Part shown: positions 14,201-21,403 of the stretch, piece by piece
Layout of the letters: every line of letters starts with the position of its first letter
Numbering within the stretch: the first letter of the stretch is position 1
Assembly: GCF_024166365.1 (NCBI RefSeq)
Contig: NC_064839.1
Span: 40,498,378-40,562,377 of the forward strand
DNA length: 64,000 nucleotides
Source: Elephas maximus indicus
Taxonomy: Eukaryota; Chordata; Mammalia; Proboscidea; Elephantidae
Reading direction: 5' to 3'
Notes under the pieces: generated by a model
What the model was told of the DNA's origin: nothing
Seen by the model: the letters and a program-made list of their open reading frames with translations, nothing else
The model's database searches: none
Position numbers and translations under genes: made by a program

Positions 14201-17200
14201 TCAACCTTTTGGTTAGTATCTGAGCATGTAAACCATAAAACCATGTACAGCCCAGGGACTCTTTTTAACCTGCAGCTTCCTTTTTATCTGAAAATCTAAA
14301 CCTTTCATTTAAAATGATGTTTACATTACCTGTTTGTGGAGGACCTCTCTTCCATCTATACCTGCAACTTCTTGCTCTGCTGAGGTACCACCTGGGGGCT
14401 CTGCCATGTCATTTCCAGAAACTAGAGGATAGGTAAACACATAAAAGATACAGTCAGGTATGAGAAACTAGCAGGACAGAGTCTGACACACTACAGCCTT
14501 TCATTTCTAATTGGTTGCACTGCCACTAAACGGATGACAATTTTCCCAAGCAACATCAGTGAATTTATTTTTTAAATTTGTTTTAGATATTCTGAAGCAT
14601 ACATTAAAAAACAAAAAAGTAGAATAGTAAAATTAACCCACGAGTATAAAACCAAAACCAAACCCAGTGCCGTCGAGTCGATTCCGACTCATAGCGACCC
14701 TAGAGGACAGAGTAGAACTACTCCATAGTTTCCAAGGAGCGCCTGGCAGGTTTGAACTGTTGACCCTTTGGTTAGCAGCCATAGCACTTAACCACTACGC
14801 CATCAGGGTTTCCCCACAAGTATACATCACTCAATTTAAAAAGTATAACTGGCATTTTGGCAATTTCGTTCCATCTAATACCCCATACCCACTATTTTCT
14901 TTTTACTGGAATATTCAATAACAAAACCTGACAATGTCATTATAATTATAAATGTTATAGAACTTTGATAGTTTTTATACCAACCAAACCAAAACCCAGA
15001 GTCACTGAGTTGATTCTGACTCATTGCGACCCTACAGGACAGAGTAGAACTGCACCACAGAGTTTAAAAAGAGCAGATGGCGGATTAGAACTGCCAACCT
15101 TTTATTTAGCAGCCATAGCACTTAACCACTACTGCATCATTAGGCCTAGCAAAATTAACAATAATCCTTTAATATCATCTGATACCCAATTCATATTCGA
15201 AGTCTTCCGGTTGTTTGATAGGTGTTTTTCACAGTGGGCTTATTCCAATCAGGATCCAAACAAGGTCTTCATGATAAACTTGGTTGTTACGTCTCATAAG
15301 TCTTTTTCATTCTTGGAGAAATCTGTAAGTTTGTCCTGTGGAACAACCTATATCCTGGATTTGGCTGATTGTTTCCTTGTGCTATTGTGTAACTCATTCC
15401 TCTACCCTCTACATTTCACCTAAGCTAGTACTTTTTTTTTTTTTTTTTTTGTACTTAGCTCTAGAGATTTGATAAATTTTGATTCAGTTTGTTGGGTGTT
15501 TGAGAAAAAGAGGGACAACAGAAATATTTCCTAGGTTGTATATTGCTGATTGTAGCCTATCAAGGGGCCCTTATCGGGTTCAGGTGGTATCAGGCCAACC
15601 CCTACATTAGCAGCTCTTCATCAGCCTTTCACAACGTTCATTAATGACATAGGAGGTGACTCTTATTTTTAGTCATTCTTCTTTTTGATGCTTAAATTGT
15701 CCCATCATAGGCCAGTGAGAGCATCTTCGAATGGACTTTTTTTATTAGACTTTTATTGAAGTATAATATACATACAGAAAAGCTGAATGATTTTCACAAA
15801 CTGAGCTGTAACCAAAACAGGAACAGTCCCCGAGAATTCCCATTATATCTGCGTCCCCTTTATATTTTGGAAGTGTGCTAAGGGTTCAACTGTGTCCCCT
15901 AAAGAGATACATATGCTGAAGTTCTAACCCTTGGTACCTGCAAATGCAACCTCATTTGGAAATTGGGTCTTTGCAAATATAATCAAGTTAAAAATGAAAT
16001 CATTAGGGTGGGCCCTAATCCAGTATGACTGGTGTCTCTATAAGAACAGGAAAGGAACACACACACACACAGAGAACGCCATGTGACAATGGAAGTAGAA
16101 ATGAAAGTAATGCATCTACAACCCGAGGAACACCAAGGACTGCTGGCAACACCATAAGCTAAGAGAAAAGCATGGAACAGATTCTCCTCTAGAGCCTTCA
16201 AAGAAGAGCACGGTCCCGATTTTGGACTTCTAGCATCCAGACTGTCAGAGAATAAGTTTCTGTTGTTTTAAACCATCCAGTTGGTGGTAATTTGTTATTG
16301 CAGCTCTAAGAAACTAATATGGGGCTGGTCACTTCCACCCCCGCCTCATCAAGGGAAACCACTATACTAAATTCTAACACTGCAGATTAATTTCATCTGT
16401 TTTTGTACTTTTTGTAAATGGAACCCCAGTTATATCCTCTTTTGTGTCTGCTACTTTTGCTTTATAGGAACCCTGGTGGCACAGTGGTTAAAGTGCTCAG
16501 CTACCAAACGAAAGGTCAGCCATTTGAACTCACCGGCCACTCCACAAGAGGAGGACGCGGCACTCTGCTTCTGTAGAGGTTACAGCCTTGGAAACCCTAC
16601 AGGGCAGTTCTCCTGTCTACAGGGTCGCTAAGGGTCGGAATCAACTCGACGCTAACGAGTTTTACTTTGGATTTACATTATGTTTTTAAGACTCTTCCAT
16701 ACTAATGCGTGGAGTTGTAGCCCCTTCATTCGCATTGATGAACAGTATTTCATTGTGTTAATACACCACAATTACTTATCTATTCTAGTACTGACGGGTA
16801 TTTGGATAGCGTTCAGTTTTTTTACTATCACTAACAGTGCTTTGGTGAACACATATCTTTGTTCATGTTCATGTCTTTGGTGAACACATATACTCATTTC
16901 CTTGGCTATATACCTAGAAGTGGAATTGCTGGGTCATTGGTTATAAATATATTGAGTTTTAGAATACCAAAAATGCTAGATCAAATCCTTTCTATATAAC
17001 TATGGTCAGGAAAAGCTCTATACTACACATCAGGAATTTACAACATTTGTGGGAGAAAAAGGAAAGTTATCAAAGCACAAATTGAGTTTCTAGCCTTCTG
17101 GATAGTAGTCTTGTGCCAAACCTGGATAAAATACCTTCTAAAATAACAGCTTCAGGTTCTTCTTCCTGGACAACCTCTTCATCCTCTGCAGAGCTGTCAC

Positions 17201-20200
17201 TGTCAGAACTGGAACTACTCGACACCTGCAAGTCTTCAGAAACAGGATTCCTAGTCTCCGGATAAGATTCGGCTGGCAAGAGAGGTTGGGTCCTGCTCAC
17301 TTGAAAGAAAGCATCCAAAGGTGCTGTTGATCTATGCATGCAGAAAGACAAGAGAATTATAATACAATAGACCATCATCACAAGAATAACCCACAGTAAT
17401 ATGAAGGTAAATCCTAGTCATATCAACCAATTTCCAGGCTGTTCAATGCTACCTTTGAAAGGTGAAACAGAAATAGCAGGTTCAGGTCTGTATTTTCTCT
17501 TTTCCACTTGATCCTGATCATATTATCCCACATTGGAGCTTGATCCTTCTCCTAAGAGCTAATGCTAATTTATTGGGTTTTGGTCATGTTTCACTATCTT
17601 TTAGAGAAGATGGCTCAGCAATATGTCTGTGTGGGGTCGAAAAGGGAGGGTAGTCAAACTCTAAATCAATTTACATTTTAACTTTCCACAAGGCTTTTCT
17701 AAATCCAGTCTGCCCACCTTGCAGAGTCTACCGTGCCACCAATGATGTGTACTGAACAACAGATTTTGGGGGACTGGGGAGGACTCGAAAGCTAGGAAAT
17801 ACTTTTTGGTGTACAAATTGTACATAATCTAAAAGGCCAGAAACTGTTGCCAACAAAGCTTCCTCTTGAAAAGGTCTGCCTTCCTAGTTTACAAAGTGTA
17901 TCACTGTACCTTAACCCCTCAATAATTTGTGAGGAAAATAATGCAAGTACTTTTATTTCCATCTAATTTGAGGAAATGGGGGTTCAGGAAGGTTACCTAG
18001 CTTGTCAAAAGACACACTGCCAGTTCTTGGTAGTACTAGGAGTGTGACCAGAGGCCAGCTTTCATAATGCCCAGTCTGTCATTACCAATTGAGATGTTTC
18101 AACAAATGGATGCAGCACTGGAAGTGCTCACTCATCTATGCCAAGAAATCTGAAGACAGCTACCTGGCCAACTGACTGAAAGAGATCCATATTTATGCCT
18201 ATTCCAACGAAAGGTGATTCAACTGAATGTAGACATTATCAAATACCACTAATATCACATACAAGTAAAATTTTGCTGAAAGATCATTCAAAAGCGACTA
18301 CAGGAGTACATCAACAGGGAAATGGCAGAAACTCAAGCCAGATTCAGAAGAGGACATGGAACCAGGGATATCACTGCTGATGTTGAAGCCGCCACTGTGC
18401 CCCCTCGTCCGCTACTCCCCGCAGCCTGCCAAGCCACGGGCTGTGGTCCTAACTGCAGTTTGAATTTGGTGCCAGAACCCCACGCATGCATGAACCAAGA
18501 TTTGGGAGCACGCGCAGGACCTGAAGAGCTGTGTCCTCTATCTGTCCTTGGACTTGAACATCACTGACATAATTCAACATCCGGACTTCCAAATGTGGAC
18601 ATCAGAGGGCTAAGTGCAGAGAGCTCCAGGCACCAAACCCAACCCCCAGACCCAGTGGAAATAAAAAGCTCCCCAAACCCCTCAGATCACAAGCACGTGG
18701 CCTTATGGTTACTAGGCCCCACGCTGCTCCTTGTCTACGCTGACAATAAATTTCTGCTTTCTGTTTCCTTTGCAACTGGTGGTGTGGCATCCGTCTTATT
18801 TCGATCAGCTAATAGGACAGGACAAGAATCCTCATTCGGTTACAATGTCAGATGGATCCTAGCTGAAAGCAGAAAATATCAGAAAGATGTTTATCTTTGT
18901 TTTATTGACTATGCAAAAGCATTTGACTGTGTGGATCATAATAAATCATGGATAACAATGTGAAGAATAGGAATTCCACAACACTTAACTGTGCTCATGA
19001 GGAACCTGTACATAGATCAAGAAGCAGTCATGCGAACAGAACAAGGGGATACTGCGTGGTTAAGTCAGGAAAGGTGTTGTATCCTTTCACCACACTTATT
19101 CAGTCTGTATGCTGAGCAAATAATCCGAGAACTGCACCATACAAAGACATCGAGATTGGAGGAAGACTCATTAACAACCTGAGTTATGCAGATGACACAA
19201 TCTTACTTGCTGAAAGGGAAGGGGACTTGAAGCGCTTACTGATAAAGATCAAAGACCACGGCCCTCACAACTGGACCAATAAGCAACATGATGATAAATG
19301 GAGAAAACATTAAAGTTGTTAAGGATTTCATTTTACTTGGACCCACAATCAACACCCATGGAAGCAGCAGTCAAGATATCAAATGACGCGTCGCATTAGG
19401 CAAATCTGTTGACAAAGACCTTTTTAAAGTGTTAAAAAGCAAAGATGCCACCTTGAAGACTAAGGTGCACCTGACCCAAGCCTCGGGTTTTCAATTGCCT
19501 CATATGCATGCGAAAGCTGGATGATGAATAAGGAAGACTGAATAAGAACCGACCCCTTTAGGTCTTAAACCCTAACAAGCAGCCACCTAAGATGCATCAA
19601 ACTGGTCTCAACCCACCTGGACCAAAGGAGAATGAAGAACACCAAGGACACAAGGTAATTAGCCTAAGAGACAGAAAGGGCCACATAAACTAGAGACTAC
19701 ATCAGCCTGAGACCAGAAAAACTACATGGTGCCCGACTACAACCCATGACTGCCCTGACAGGGAACACAACAGAGAACCCCTGAGGGAGCAGGAGAGCAG
19801 TGGGATGCAGACCCCAAATTCTCATAAAAAGACCAGACTTAATGGTCTGACTGAGACTACAAGGACGCCAGTGGTCAGAGCCTCCAGACCTTCTTTTGAA
19901 CCAGGACAGGAACCATTCCCAAAGCCAACTCTTCAGACAGGGATTGGACTGGACAATGGGCTGGAGAGGGATGCTGGTGAGGAGTGAGCTTCTTGGATCA
20001 GGTGGACACTTGAGACTATGTTGGCATCTCCTGCCTGGAGGGGAGATGAGAGGGTAAAGGGGGTTAGAAGATGGCAAAATGGACACGAAAAGATAGAGTG
20101 GAGGGAGGGAGTGGGATGTCTCATTAGGGGGAGAGCAATTGGGAGTATGTAGCAAGGCGTATATAAGTTTCTGCGTGAGAGACTGGCTTGACTTGTAAAC

Positions 20201-21106
20201 TTTCACTTGAAGCACAATTAAAAAAAATAATAAACCACACACACAAAAATAAAGGGAATTCAATAAAAACCCCAAAACCAAAAAGAAAAAAGAACTGACC
20301 CCCTTGATTTGTGGTGTTGGCAAAGAATATCGAATATACCATGGACTGCCAAAAGAAGGAACAAATCTGTCTTGGAAGAAGTACAAGCAGAATGCTCTTA
20401 AGAAGCAAGAATGGCAAGACTGTGTCTCACCTACTTTGGACATGTTATCAGGACGGACCAGTCCCTGGAGAAGGACATGATGCTTGGTAAAGAGGGTCAG
20501 TGAAAAAGAGGAAGACCCTCAATGAGATGGACTAACACAGTGTCTACAACAATGGGCTCAAGTATAGCGACGATTGTGAGGATGGCGCAGGACCAGGCAG
20601 TGTTTTGTTCCGTTGTATACAGGGTCACAATGAGTCAGAATTGACTCGATGGCACCTAACAACAACAATACATATTTACCTGGCACTGTCTGTCCTCTGA
20701 GACCCTCCAGGCCTTGCCCTGCGTACAGCAGAACCCCTCCTCCTCCTTATTCTCACTGGTCCCACACTATGGTTTGAAGGTGGAGGTCTCAGGAATTCCA
20801 GCATGCCATGAAGCCTCTGCAGCCCGCTGATGAAAGTGTTCACTGACTCTAGTGAAGACACACGGACGGTGGGGTTAGCACCAGATCCCCGTCTATCTTC
20901 CTCTGAAGCTCCTGGGTCAATGTTCTCCACACTCTCTTCTCCTGAGGGCGCCCCTTCCTCTGTCAGGTCAATAGACACCTGCGGCGCAGGCTGGAGCAGA
21001 GGCAGTCCTGTTTGGCTGTTGACCACTTCAGCAGGAGGCGGCTCTTCTGCAGCATGATGATCTGACTGTACCTGCAGATCATAGTCCATTGCTTCCTGAG
21101 CCATCA
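2100..21106 (-). CDS. RFWD3: RFWD3 coding region, exons 2-9 (3' part of gene outside window)
   Basis: Eight coding exons on the minus strand encode about 495 residues of the E3 ubiquitin ligase RFWD3, which in mammals works with RPA at stalled replication forks, in interstrand crosslink repair and in p53 stabilisation. The order is: acidic/SQ N-terminus, arginine-rich stretch, serine/acidic tract, C3HC4 RING, coiled coil, start of the WD40 propeller. All introns visible are GT-AG, and phases agree at every junction (exon lengths 427, 197, 92, 186, 92, 115, 229, 151), so the frame is continuous without a stop. The human protein is 774 residues; the missing C-terminal WD40 exons should lie left of base 1. 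Introns are loaded with LINEs, SINEs and LTRs, but no coding exon is interrupted. Gene identity is from remembered family sequence; I am confident because RING, SQ and WD40 segments all match in order. Confidence 0.95.
2400..4925 (+). mobile_element. Old L1 3' fragment split by an RTE
   Basis: L1 sequence at 2400-2639 (ACTGGATAAACAAATCC, GGAATACTACTCAGC) continues at 4691-4925 (CAATGGTTGCCTGGGGATG, GGGTGATGGAGGT, TGTACATGTGTCAAAGC) once the RTE at 2640-4679 is removed. Confidence 0.8.
2640..4679 (+). mobile_element. RTE LINE, 5'-truncated, inserted in an older L1
   Basis: Begins at the linker region ([17 protein letters not shown] sequence) and continues to the (CAA)n tail. RT segments are recognisable ([12 protein letters not shown] near 3620, [13 protein letters not shown] near 3770) but fragmented. 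TSD aatctacagat (2629-2639) and aatctatagat (4680-4690). It splits an L1 3' end (2400-2639 and 4691-4925). Lies in intron 8 of RFWD3, antisense to it. Confidence 0.9.
4926..5585. other. RFWD3 intron 8, no recognised feature
   Basis: Sequence without clear repeat or exon signals; possibly very old repeat. Short open frames on the minus strand here and to 6290 have no family resemblance. Confidence 0.45.
5586..5784 (+). mobile_element. AfroSINE relative, older subtype
   Basis: TCCTGGGTGATGCAAACAG...GGTTTGTGGTTCAAACCC...CACAGAGTCACCATGAGTTG then GAATCAACTCGACGGCAACT. Box-B-like GGTTCAAACC is kept. A younger SINE sits directly behind it. Confidence 0.8.
5785..5958 (-). mobile_element. AfroSINE
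   Basis: Full copy on the minus strand (CCAAACCCAGTGCCGTGGAG to CCACCAGGGTTTCC). TSD aactaatgacaa (5773-5784) and aattaatgacaa (5959-5970), the target being the end of the older SINE. Confidence 0.93.
5971..6984. other. RFWD3 intron 8, no recognised feature
   Basis: About 1 kb of AT-rich intron. Nothing I can assign; the two minus-strand open frames lack conserved motifs. Confidence 0.45.
6985..7184 (-). mobile_element. AfroSINE, long diverged subtype
   Basis: CATTGCCACTGAGTTGACTC at the RTE-like end, AAGCAGACTGCCACATC in the middle and CACCACCAGGGCTACC at the tRNA-like end. In an RFWD3 intron. Confidence 0.85.
7649..7877 (-). CDS. RFWD3: RFWD3 exon 8 (linker and start of WD40 region)
   Basis: A 229-nt exon with acceptor CATTTTAG|GAA and donor TGCCAG|GTAAAC. 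It encodes 76 residues: [12 protein letters not shown]..., a poorly conserved SQ/Ser-rich linker, then the conserved block [20 protein letters not shown] and [16 protein letters not shown], which opens the beta-propeller. The last G joins GC of exon 9 to make the Gly of LPGFGVK. Confidence 0.95.
8371..8485 (-). CDS. RFWD3: RFWD3 exon 7 (coiled coil)
   Basis: A 115-nt exon, acceptor CCTCTAG|T and donor GTCCAG|GTGAGC. It encodes [19 protein letters not shown], then [19 protein letters not shown]. The regular leucine and charged spacing is that of the short coiled coil between RING and WD40 regions, thought to mediate self-association or partner binding. It is phase 2 in and 0 out. Confidence 0.93.
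9130..9589 (+). mobile_element. Probable old L1 fragment
   Basis: Weak L1-like wording (CAAGAAAATTAGGTCAG, TTATGGATACATA, GTGATTATCTCTGGGGAAAGAG). Diverged; the young L1 at 9606 was inserted at its right end. Boundaries uncertain. Confidence 0.45.
9606..10660 (+). mobile_element. L1 3' end, 5'-truncated, young lineage
   Basis: 1,055 bp from the last ORF2 codons (ATTATGCTGAGTGAAATTAG) through the G-rich tract to AATAAAAATT and an A-tail. Perfect 16-bp TSD aaaaaagacccaaagc at 9590-9605 and 10661-10676. Lies in intron 6 of RFWD3, antisense. Confidence 0.93.
11039..11187 (+). mobile_element. AfroSINE
   Basis: GTGGCGTAGTGGTTAAGTGC to CGGCAGTAGGTTTGG. TSD tgtctaataatgtg (11025-11038) and tgtctaataacgtg (11188-11201). 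Confidence 0.93.
11205..11600 (-). mobile_element. Probable old L1 fragment, reversed
   Basis: Reverse-strand L1 wording such as GAACGTAGAGTATTTCATC, TACCTGATGTAGAATTACTAG, ACCAAAGGCTTTTAAAGGC and CATTCTCACCAGTATGGTGAG. A short tandem GGCTTGGCTTGGCTT lies near 11308. Confidence 0.5.
11986..12077 (-). CDS. RFWD3: RFWD3 exon 6 (end of RING)
   Basis: A 92-nt exon, acceptor CTCTTCAG|TGC, donor GAAAAG|GTAGGT. It encodes [18 protein letters not shown] followed by [12 protein letters not shown]. The first Cys completes the CPxC pair of the RING started in exon 5. The final AG is joined to T of exon 7 to make Ser. Placed by phase and family similarity. Confidence 0.94.
12184..12369 (-). CDS. RFWD3: RFWD3 exon 5 (RING finger, main part)
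   Basis: A 186-nt, phase 0-0 exon with acceptor ATGTTGCAG|TTT and donor CCCCAG|GTAAGA. It encodes 62 residues starting [18 protein letters not shown], followed by the C3HC4 RING ligands CTIC...[11 protein letters not shown]...KCPQ; the last cysteine (CNKK) is the first codon of the next exon, so the intron splits the RING's final CPxC pair. The RING recruits E2~ubiquitin. All zinc ligands visible here are present, so ligase activity should be retained. Confidence 0.96.
12840..13690 (+). mobile_element. Old L1 3' fragment with SINE insertions
   Basis: L1 text ATTAAAGAAATACAAATTAA, then interrupted by SINE sequence (about 12915-12978 remnant, and 12991-13154), then ACCAAGCACTGGTGAGAG, AGGATGTTCACTACAGC and GGAACACTATGCAGCTG. 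Last part of the ORF2/3' UTR region, diverged. Confidence 0.65.
12991..13154 (-). mobile_element. AfroSINE in old L1/SINE
   Basis: Complete minus-strand copy with TSD gaagtgctatta (12979-12990) and gaagtactatta (13155-13166). Just to its left, 12915-12978, is a remnant of another SINE-like repeat (AGCTGTCATCAAGTTAGCCC). Confidence 0.9.
14048..14250 (-). mobile_element. AfroSINE-related, strongly diverged
   Basis: CTAGCTGCCCTCGAGTTGATTC, CTCATGGTTACCCTG, CTTTTGGTTAGTATCTGAGC: same architecture as the other SINEs but with many changes, hence old. Confidence 0.65.
14330..14421 (-). CDS. RFWD3: RFWD3 exon 4 (short linker before the RING)
   Basis: A 92-nt exon with acceptor CCTCTAG|TT and donor AAACAG|GTAATG. 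It supplies two bases of a Val codon and 30 codons reading [20 protein letters not shown]..., matching the conserved SAEQEV segment that precedes the RING finger in mammalian RFWD3. It is too short to stand out as an open frame and was located by splice signals and phase (1 in, 0 out). Confidence 0.9.
14649..14812 (-). mobile_element. AfroSINE
   Basis: Complete minus-strand copy; TSD cccacgagtata (14637-14648) and cccacaagtata (14813-14824). About 230 bp upstream (in gene direction) of RFWD3 exon 4. Confidence 0.92.
14980..15148 (-). mobile_element. AfroSINE
   Basis: CCAAACCAAAACCCAGAGTC to CACTACTGCATCATTAGG; a few indels in the middle. Confidence 0.85.
15431..15451 (+). repeat. T-homopolymer
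   Basis: About 20 consecutive T in an RFWD3 intron; could be the A-tail of a minus-strand retrocopy, but nothing recognisable follows. Confidence 0.6.
15885..16322 (+). mobile_element. MaLR solo LTR in an old L1
   Basis: Wording GGTTCAACTGTGTCCCCTAA, CATTTGGAAATTGGGTCTTTG, TAGGGTGGGCCCTAATCCAG, TGACTGGTGTCTC, GGACTTCTAGCATCCAGACTG and CTAAGAAACTAATAT is that of ERVL-MaLR LTRs. Contains a (CA)n run near 16055. Confidence 0.75.
16469..16672 (+). mobile_element. AfroSINE, long subtype, in old L1
   Basis: GGAACCCTGGTGGCACAGTG, then the extra middle part ACTCTGCTTCTGTAGAGGTT that marks the long subtype, ending GGAATCAACTCGACGCTAAC. Confidence 0.88.
17135..17331 (-). CDS. RFWD3: RFWD3 exon 3 (serine/acidic tract)
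   Basis: The acceptor is TGCATAG|A, completing the split Arg codon of exon 2; the donor is AGAAG|GTATTT. The 197-nt exon encodes 65 full codons: [15 protein letters not shown], then a low-complexity run of serines and aspartates ([16 protein letters not shown]) and EEPEAVILE. The acidic serine run is characteristic of the family and probably disordered. Phase 1 at both ends fits the neighbouring exons. Confidence 0.93.
17930..18075 (-). mobile_element. Possible MIR fragment
   Basis: ATTTGAGGAAATGGGGGTTCAGG, ACCTAGCTTGTCAAAAGACACAC and GTGACCAGAGGCC resemble a diverged MIR. Weak. Confidence 0.4.
18384..18844 (+). mobile_element. Solo LTR (endogenous retrovirus) in an RTE
   Basis: Runs TGAAGCC...GGTTACA (TG...CA ends), 461 bp, with a perfect 4-bp target duplication ATGT at 18380-18383 and 18845-18848; the RTE reading (CTGATGTCAGATGG) is restored on removal. 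It has an AATAAA near 18749 and a pyrimidine-rich segment after it. Four-base duplication suggests a class I (gamma-like) integrase. No internal retroviral sequence is present. Confidence 0.88.
19559..20289 (+). mobile_element. L1 3' end inside RTE, with extra 3' sequence
   Basis: Truncated L1 3' UTR (blocks CCTAACAAGCAGCC..., CTTTCACTTGAAGCACAATT) inserted in the RTE at aagaaccgacccctt (19544-19558), repeated as aagaactgaccccctt from 20290. About 60 bases lie between the usual end of the 3' UTR (near 20222) and the second TSD copy, including CACACACACA, AATAAAGGG and an A-rich end: a possible short 3' transduction. Confidence 0.85.
20680..21106 (-). CDS. RFWD3: RFWD3 exon 2 (start codon, SQ-containing N-terminus)
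   Basis: The acceptor is ...CTTCCCTAG|TG and the start codon ATG is at 21104-21102, two bases into the exon. I chose it because it begins [13 protein letters not shown], matching the family N-terminus, and the upstream in-frame sequence is intronic. The exon encodes 141 residues plus two bases of an Arg codon. It contains one SQ unit (Ser30-Gln31 followed by LLQPAP), a conserved block ending [15 protein letters not shown], and an Arg-rich segment ([17 protein letters not shown]) that could be nuclear-localising. Human RFWD3 carries three 17-residue SQ/LLQP-type units here, this copy only one, so the N-terminus is shorter. The donor is CCAG|GTAAAT; an antisense RTE element begins about 10 bp into the intron. 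Confidence 0.95.
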
Positions 21107-21188
21107 CTAGGGAAGCAATATTTGTAGTATTAGTAAAATAGATAAAACATGTCATGTAGCTGATATAATCATATCGAGTCTAAGAAAA

Positions 21189-21403
21189 GGAGCCCTAGTG
21201 GCACAATGGTTTAACTGCTAGGCTGTTAACCAAAAGGTTGGCAATTTGAACCCACCTTTTTTTTTAGAGGCTCCATGAATGAAAGATGTGGTAATCTGCT
21301 CCGGTAAAGATTACAGCCTAGAAAGCTGCCTAGGGGCAATTCTACTCTGTCACATAGGGTCACTGTGAGTCAGAAACAATTCAGCAGCACCTAACAGCAG
21401 TCT
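21189..21403 (+). mobile_element. AfroSINE, long subtype
   Basis: AGGAGCCCTAGTGGCACAAT to CAGCAGCACCTAACAGC, with an 8-T run inserted near 21257. It ends in the RTE-like CACCTAAC rather than GGGTTTGG. About 80 bp upstream of RFWD3 exon 2. Confidence 0.85.

Larger units (their letters stand above)
15735..16965 (-). mobile_element. Old L1, reversed, split by a MaLR LTR and an AfroSINE
   Basis: Reverse-strand L1 pieces at 15735-15884 (TTTTATTGAAGTATAATATACA), 16323-16468 (CTTTTTGTAAATGGAACCCC) and 16673-16965 (GTATTTCATTGTGTTAATAC, CTAGAAGTGGAATTGCTGGG). Removing the LTR and SINE restores continuity. Within an RFWD3 intron. Confidence 0.75.
18087..20668 (+). mobile_element. RTE LINE, 5'-truncated, carrying a solo LTR and an L1 insertion
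   Basis: RTE sequence occupies 18087-18383, 18845-19558 and 20290-20668; the joins are exact when the solo LTR (18384-18844) and the L1 3' fragment (19559-20289) are removed. RT motifs are seen near 18900 ([18 protein letters not shown]) and a degraded YADD region near 19180. The element is antisense to RFWD3, and its CAA tail stops about 10 bp from the exon 2 splice donor. No clear TSD was seen for the RTE itself. Confidence 0.88.

Noticed and set aside
19697..20443. Open frame of 248 codons on the minus strand
   Set aside because: It is antisense to an L1 3' UTR and adjoining RTE; the same peptide fragments recur at 51624-52118 and 61767-62237 because the repeat recurs.
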